From CAYPEL01 sp964409635 (lineage in GTDB: Bacteria > Pseudomonadota > Gammaproteobacteria > DSM-19610), in the NCBI GenBank assembly GCA_964409635.1, contig CAYPEL010000100.1, positions 1-10,222 of the forward strand: 10,222 bases of DNA, written 5' to 3'. Positions 6,353 to 10,222 of this stretch are shown one piece after another. The translations under genes and the position numbers were made by a program. The first letter of the stretch is position 1; every line of letters begins with the position of its first letter. The notes under the pieces were generated by a model. The model saw nothing but the letters and a program-made list of their open reading frames with translations. It had not been told where the DNA came from and searched no databases.

Positions 6353-8785
6353 TTAAAACTCTTCCCATTGGTCGCTTTGAACGTTTCCCGGTGTGGCAAC
6401 TTTTCTAACCTCAGCCGTTACCGCTGGAGTCTGCTTCGGTTGCTTCCACGGGCGCTGCGCCGAATCACGGCGCTCTTTCGGTGCGGCCACTACAGTCAGG
6501 GAGTCGTCACCAACCTGGAAAAAGTTTACCTGTTTATGCATTGTCTGGGCCTGCTTACCCAGCGCTTCGCTCGCCGAGGCGGCCTCTGCTACCTGCGCTG
6601 TATTTTGCTGCGTGCTCTTGTCCATCTGCATCACCGCTTTGTTCACTTGCTCAATCCCAGTAGACTGCTCCTGGGAAGCCACCGATATCTCCGCTACGAT
6701 GTCACTGACCTTTTTCACTGAGCTTACAATCTTACTCAAGGTCTGGCCCGATTCGTCCACCAGGCGTGTACCCTCCGCAACCTTGGTTGCACTGTCCTCG
6801 ATCAGATCCTTGATCTGCTTCGAAGCCGCGGCACTGCGTTGTGCCAAATTGCGCACCTCGCTCGCCACCACCGCGAATCCGCGGCCTTTTTCACCGGCCC
6901 GCGCCGCTTCGACTGACGCATTGAGCGCCAGCAGATTGCTCTGAAACGCTATCTCGTCAATTACGCCAATGATGCTCGATATTTCGCTGCTCGAAGCGCT
7001 GATCTCACTCATCGCCGCGACTGCCTGGTTGAGCACCTGACCACCATTTTCAGCCTGTTCACGCGCCCCCTCGGCTAGCTGGTTTGCATGGCGTGCATTG
7101 TCGGCGTTCAGCTTCACCGTGGCCGTCATTTTTTCCATCGACGAGGCCGTCTCTACCAATGATGCAGCCTGCGCTTCGGTGCGCTGGCTTAATGAGGCGT
7201 TGCCATCGGAGATTGCTTGCAAGCCATGTAACATTAAGTTTGCCGAATTCTTGATCTCGCCAATCATCTCGGTGAGCTTGCTTACCGTACTGTTTGCATC
7301 GGCCTTGAGCTGACCGAACGAACCCACATAGTCGTCCTCAATGCGTTCACTCAAGTCGCCGCGGGCTATGGCGCCCATCACCCGAACCGTATCGTTGATG
7401 ATCTGCGCCGAGACATCCATCAGGTCATTGATGCCATTGCCCAGAACCTCATAGAACCCCTGTTTGTTCTCAAGCGTGATGCGTTGTGTTAAATCACCTG
7501 CCAGTGCCGAGCTCACGATGCTCTGCACTTCTTTTTCCACTGCCGCCTCCTGGGTGCAGTCTAGCCACTCCACCACCGTGCCGATGCGCTCACCGTGCGT
7601 ATCGATGACCGGATTGGCCGTGATTTTCAATATCCGTCCACCGATGTTTAACTCTGAAGTATGGCTGTCAGCCAGCTTGTCCAGCATACGCGAGTGAGCC
7701 TGGTGCTTATCGAAAAGGTCGACATGTGCACCCAGGAGTTTGGCCGCGTCGAAACCGGGCAATTCTTTGCGAATATCGAACTGGGCGTTGCGAAACATTT
7801 CCTGTAACGCAGCATTCATGTAGATGATGTTGTAGTGCGCATCTGAGACCATCACACTAGAGTTCACATTATCGAGTGCCTGCTTGATGCGGCCGGTCTC
7901 GGCGGCGCTAAGGTGATCGGCCTCAATGCGATTCTTCAAATTGGTTTGCATGGAGTCCAACGTTACCAGTAGCTGGCCAACTTCATCGTTTGAGGTGGCC
8001 TCGATCACCGAGCTCAGATCGTCATCGGCTATCTTGTTGGCGACATCCACAGCCTGTTGGATAGCGCCCGTAATGATTCGGGTGATAAAAAAGGCAATGC
8101 CAAAGCCTATGATCAGAGCGCTCAGGCTGCCAATTGCGCTGACCTGCATGGCAATCTGTTCGTCATGCTCTGCCTGTACGGCGGCATTCTCGGTGAACTT
8201 CTCAATCACTTTCAGCAACACTAACAACTCGATATCGAGCGCCTGCTCTTCCGCTACAATCTTATCTACTATTGCATGGCCCGCGTTTACCTTGCCCTCC
8301 TTCAGTAAGGCGAAGGTCTTATGGACAAGTTGTTCATAGCGGCGATGTTTGGTTTCGACACCGCGTAGAATTTTACCAATGCGCTTGAACTCCACGACTT
8401 CAGCCTCGCTACGAGCTTGGGCCATGATCCCTTGCGTGATCTTCTCCCCCGCTTTGATACCCGTTTCGATTTTTTCTGTCAACGCGTCAAACACGTTCAC
8501 TTCATTATTAAAACGGGCCTCTACGGCTGGGCTGGACTGTAAATTCTCACCAAAGCGCAGGGCGCGCTCGAAGTGGATGGCCTGTTCAAGCTGCTTGAGA
8601 GTGATGGCGGTCACCGTTGCAGTCAGCGGGATATCCTCTTTGGCGATTGCGGTGATCTCCGAACCCAGAGACTGTAGCTTGAGGGCCGTTACACCGATCG
8701 TGAACAGCATCAGACCTAATAAACAAATCACCAGGCAGGATATCTTCCCCCTGATTGTTAAGTTGCTCATGAATTGTTTAAGCAT
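6353..8785 (-). CDS. Methyl-accepting chemotaxis protein with periplasmic sensor, PAS and C-terminal pentapeptide tether
   Basis: This 810-residue transmembrane chemoreceptor has TM1 at about 13-34, a helical periplasmic region (about 35-213, four-helix-bundle-like), TM2 at about 216-237, HAMP (about 238-290), a PAS domain (about 301-412), further HAMP-like units (about 420-515, with two GDL(T/S)(Q/E)RI motifs at 430 and 476) and the signalling domain (about 520-757). The tip (DEIAFQSNLLALNASVEAAR, 610-629) is intact. A flexible Pro/Lys-rich tail ends in QWEEF, fitting the aromatic-x2-aromatic pattern of the NWETF-like CheR/CheB docking pentapeptide, so it may recruit adaptation enzymes and also serve the untethered neighbour. 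The start at ATG 8785 has GGAAG 7 nt upstream; a later in-frame ATG (8770) is less favoured. It is first in a probable two-receptor operon. The ligand is unknown. Confidence 0.93.
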   Translation of the reverse strand: MLKQFMSNLTIRGKISCLVICLLGLMLFTIGVTALKLQSLGSEITAIAKEDIPLTATVTAITLKQLEQAIHFERALRFGENLQSSPAVEARFNNEVNVFDALTEKIETGIKAGEKITQGIMAQARSEAEVVEFKRIGKILRGVETKHRRYEQLVHKTFALLKEGKVNAGHAIVDKIVAEEQALDIELLVLLKVIEKFTENAAVQAEHDEQIAMQVSAIGSLSALIIGFGIAFFITRIITGAIQQAVDVANKIADDDLSSVIEATSNDEVGQLLVTLDSMQTNLKNRIEADHLSAAETGRIKQALDNVNSSVMVSDAHYNIIYMNAALQEMFRNAQFDIRKELPGFDAAKLLGAHVDLFDKHQAHSRMLDKLADSHTSELNIGGRILKITANPVIDTHGERIGTVVEWLDCTQEAAVEKEVQSIVSSALAGDLTQRITLENKQGFYEVLGNGINDLMDVSAQIINDTVRVMGAIARGDLSERIEDDYVGSFGQLKADANSTVSKLTEMIGEIKNSANLMLHGLQAISDGNASLSQRTEAQAASLVETASSMEKMTATVKLNADNARHANQLAEGAREQAENGGQVLNQAVAAMSEISASSSEISSIIGVIDEIAFQSNLLALNASVEAARAGEKGRGFAVVASEVRNLAQRSAAASKQIKDLIEDSATKVAEGTRLVDESGQTLSKIVSSVKKVSDIVAEISVASQEQSTGIEQVNKAVMQMDKSTQQNTAQVAEAASASEALGKQAQTMHKQVNFFQVGDDSLTVVAAPKERRDSAQRPWKQPKQTPAVTAEVRKVATPGNVQSDQWEEF

Positions 8786-8789
8786 TTAC

Positions 8790-8850
8790 ATTCTTCCAAG
8801 GTAAAACCTGGTTAGCTCCGGTAAGGTAGATCCCACCGAAACGGAAGAAT
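8790..8850 (-). promoter_or_regulatory. Candidate structured 5' leader that can mask the chemoreceptor ribosome binding site
   Basis: On the minus strand GGAAGAAT (8797..8790), which includes the Shine-Dalgarno of the 810-residue receptor, is perfectly complementary to ATTCTTCC (8850..8843). The 45 nt between them can form two inner hairpins: CGGT/ACCG (8838..8835 with 8822..8819, plus two inner GC pairs) and AGGT-TTT-ACCT (8809..8799). The result would be a three-way junction whose closing stem hides the ribosome binding site. It does not match the c-di-GMP-I consensus or another riboswitch class I can name. Confidence 0.4.
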
Positions 8851-9165
8851 TGCTCTGCCATAACCGCGGTGCCGCGCAAGTCATTCAGAACACGCTTTGC
8901 GGAAGGGACTTGTCAAACGGGCACAACAGGTTATTACCAAGCCTATTCGTATGGGACAATGAGCATATTGACGGCCACCAGAACCACAGCCGTAAGGTCT
9001 GTGATACGATCACCCGCCTCTCAACGCTGCCCTCCTTGATTAATTTGCCCACTAAACCTCCATGATTAGGTACAAGTAACTGATAAGCGAGAGTTCTACA
9101 GTCGGTTTTCGGCAGGGCCCATAGAAAACTGAACATTCCAACGACCCTTTGAACCTAGAAATGTT

Positions 9166-9199
9166 AGTTGGCTGCAATATCATCAAGATATAGCCAATT
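9166..9199. repeat. Bulged inverted repeat / stem-loop
   Basis: AGTTGGCT (9166-9173) pairs with AGCCAATT (9192-9199, one G-T wobble). After a 3-nt bulge (GCA) the stem continues as ATATC (9177-9181) with GATAT (9187-9191) around a 5-nt loop, giving 13 pairs in all. No T-run follows on either strand, so it is not a classic terminator. It may be a structured RNA part or a binding site. Confidence 0.45.
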
Positions 9200-9496
9200 C
9201 GAGTATGAATTTACAACAAGAATAACGCCTGCTTCCTATGCTGAGTAATGCTATTGAATAGTCAAATAAGTCAACACTGGCACTGTTATCTATAGAACCT
9301 CAACTGTATAAAATTTATTCCTCCGTCCCAGTTCTTCCGTTAAGGACCTAAATAAATTATTAAATAGTATAATCATATAGATAGATAAACTTTATTACTC
9401 AAATTGTTAATAGAATCTGGCCATTAACTGCAAAAGACTCTATGTACTTCCTGTTAACGAGCAAGCACGTCTGAGCAAGGCAAGGGAACAAAAAAC

Positions 9497-10222
9497 CTAG
9501 CCACCTGGGTCTATATTTTTTTTCAACTTCCTCGCTCTGCTAAACCGGTACAGCGCAAGCACCGGGCCAGACAAGGCATAAAGCAAGAATCCTGAAAACA
9601 GGATGCTGGGTGGATCTGTTGATATCACGACAAAAACAAAAACAATGATGAAAAGCGCAAAAAAAGGCACGCGATTTTTGAAGTCAATTTCCTTGAAGCT
9701 GTAGTAACGAAAATTACTCACCATCAAGATACCCATGATGGCCGCCAGTAAAAATCCTACCCCCCAAATTTCGTTGCCATCAATGCCATGGTCAACACTT
9801 ACCCACACCAGTCCCGCCAAAACACAGGCAGCAGAGGGACTCGGCAGACCCGTAAAATAGCGTTTGTCCTGATCTTCAACCTGAGAATTAAAACGCGCCA
9901 AGCGCAGCGCAGCGCAGGCTGTATAGATGAAGGCTGCAAGCCACACGGCCTTGTACCAGACTGGCCCCTTGTCAACCACACCCCCAATTGACCAGGCAAA
10001 GATAACCAGCGATGGCGCCACACCAAAACAAACCATATCTGACAAGCTATCGTACTCGAAACCAAAATCGCTCTGGGTATGGGTAAGGCGTGCAACTCTG
10101 CCATCTATGCCGTCCATAATCATGGCTACAAAAACGGCGACTGCTGATGCTTCAAATCGCCCGCTCATGGCGGCAATGATGGCGTAAAAGCCTGCAAAGA
10201 GTCCAGCCGTTGTGAATAAATT
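9497..10222 (-). CDS. pssA: CDP-diacylglycerol--serine O-phosphatidyltransferase (5' end beyond window)
   Basis: Phosphatidylserine synthase transfers a phosphatidyl group from CDP-diacylglycerol to serine in the inner membrane, the step before Psd makes phosphatidylethanolamine. The frame is open to the right edge: 18 codons upstream of the first internal ATG (10168) read NLFTTAGLFAGFYAIIAA, the normal N-terminal region of this family, so that ATG is not the true start and the gene enters from outside. The CDP-alcohol phosphatidyltransferase signature Dx2DGx2ARx8Gx3Dx3D is complete (visible residues 37-62, D37, D40, G41, A44, R45, G54, D58, D62). Several hydrophobic segments follow, making it the integral-membrane type rather than the peripheral E. 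coli type. 241 codons are visible, so only roughly 10-20 residues should be missing. It ends with a basic tail (RARKLKKN). In many proteobacteria pssA sits near ilvC, psd or leuA; here no gene follows it closely. Confidence 0.95.
   Translation of the reverse strand, partial: NLFTTAGLFAGFYAIIAAMSGRFEASAVAVFVAMIMDGIDGRVARLTHTQSDFGFEYDSLSDMVCFGVAPSLVIFAWSIGGVVDKGPVWYKAVWLAAFIYTACAALRLARFNSQVEDQDKRYFTGLPSPSAACVLAGLVWVSVDHGIDGNEIWGVGFLLAAIMGILMVSNFRYYSFKEIDFKNRVPFFALFIIVFVFVVISTDPPSILFSGFLLYALSGPVLALYRFSRARKLKKNIDPGG

Larger units (their letters stand above)
8786..9496. other. Gene-poor intergenic region between the chemoreceptor operon and pssA
   Basis: About 710 bp without a convincing gene. 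The part nearest the receptor (to about 9065) has coding-like base composition and two overlapping open frames (8850-9065 plus, 9136-8885 minus), but neither has a good start context or a recognisable domain; it may be leader, decayed sequence or an orphan ORF. A compact GC-rich hairpin CGCGG-TG-CCGCG lies at 8865-8876. From about 9140 to 9496 the sequence is AT-rich, with stops in all frames and a stem-loop at 9166-9199. No T-run-type terminator is evident downstream of pssA, nor a clear promoter. Confidence 0.55.

Noticed and set aside
8786..8880. c-di-GMP-I (GEMM) riboswitch in the chemoreceptor leader
   Set aside because: Short stretches such as GGTGGGA and the CCGGTAAGGTAG-like string recall the GEMM consensus, but the conserved GCAAAGCC core and the GAAA tetraloop receptor arrangement are absent on both strands.
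8888..8916. Promoter for the chemoreceptor operon with a perfect TTGACA (8916..8911)
   Set aside because: At 16-18 nt spacing the -10 region (around GTGTTC) has almost no match to TATAAT; no FliA-type promoter was seen either.
8850..9065. Plus-strand open frame of 71 codons upstream of the chemoreceptor operon, and the overlapping minus-strand frame 9136-8885
   Set aside because: Neither has a convincing start context or recognisable domain. The plus frame begins with TTG, and both overlap the leader region of the receptor operon. A decayed gene cannot be excluded but is not supported.
10104..10168. Internal ATG at 10168 as the pssA start
   Set aside because: The 18 codons upstream to the window edge are in frame and encode the conserved N-terminal membrane segment of this family, so the gene starts outside the window.

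Overview
The window looks like a chromosomal segment of a motile, free-living proteobacterium, beta or gamma. The grounds are Sec signal peptides, a 14-stranded-type outer-membrane barrel with a terminal Phe, LapG-type periplasmic proteolysis, multi-domain chemoreceptors, an integral-membrane PssA, and roughly balanced base composition with AT-rich intergenic stretches. I cannot name the genus from the sequence alone.

Layout. (1) Positions 1-1966, minus strand: a Slam-like (DUF560, type XI secretion) outer-membrane protein (1966..674), then a 335-bp AT-rich spacer, then the first 112 codons of a secreted, cysteine-containing protein (338..1) that runs off the left edge and is a plausible Slam cargo. 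(2) Positions 2018-4787, plus strand, divergent from the Slam gene and only 51 bp away: a LapG-family periplasmic cysteine protease, followed one base after its stop by a two-TM receptor with a large periplasmic sensor, a PAS domain and an HD-GYP domain that has lost most metal ligands. (3) Positions 8785-4817, minus strand, convergent with (2): two chemoreceptor genes in tandem. The first has a periplasmic sensor, PAS and a C-terminal CheR/CheB-type pentapeptide; the second is a short PAS receptor with almost no periplasmic part. (4) Positions 8786-9496: about 0.7 kb with no convincing gene, holding a likely structured 5' leader for the chemoreceptor operon and a bulged stem-loop. (5) Positions 10222-9497, minus strand: phosphatidylserine synthase (pssA), missing only its extreme N terminus at the right edge.

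How the parts may work together. In known Lap systems, the c-di-GMP receptor LapD (degenerate GGDEF-EAL) sits beside LapG and holds this protease inactive, so that a surface adhesin stays attached. Here the position of LapD is taken by a translationally linked receptor whose degenerate output domain is HD-GYP. The divergent neighbours are a Slam-type secretion protein and a secreted protein whose N-terminal region carries di-alanine-glycine motifs resembling LapG cleavage sites. I propose, as inference, a c-di-GMP-gated surface-protein release module in which a degenerate HD-GYP protein replaces LapD and a Slam/T11SS protein may replace the type I or two-partner secretion route. This is the most interesting part of the window.
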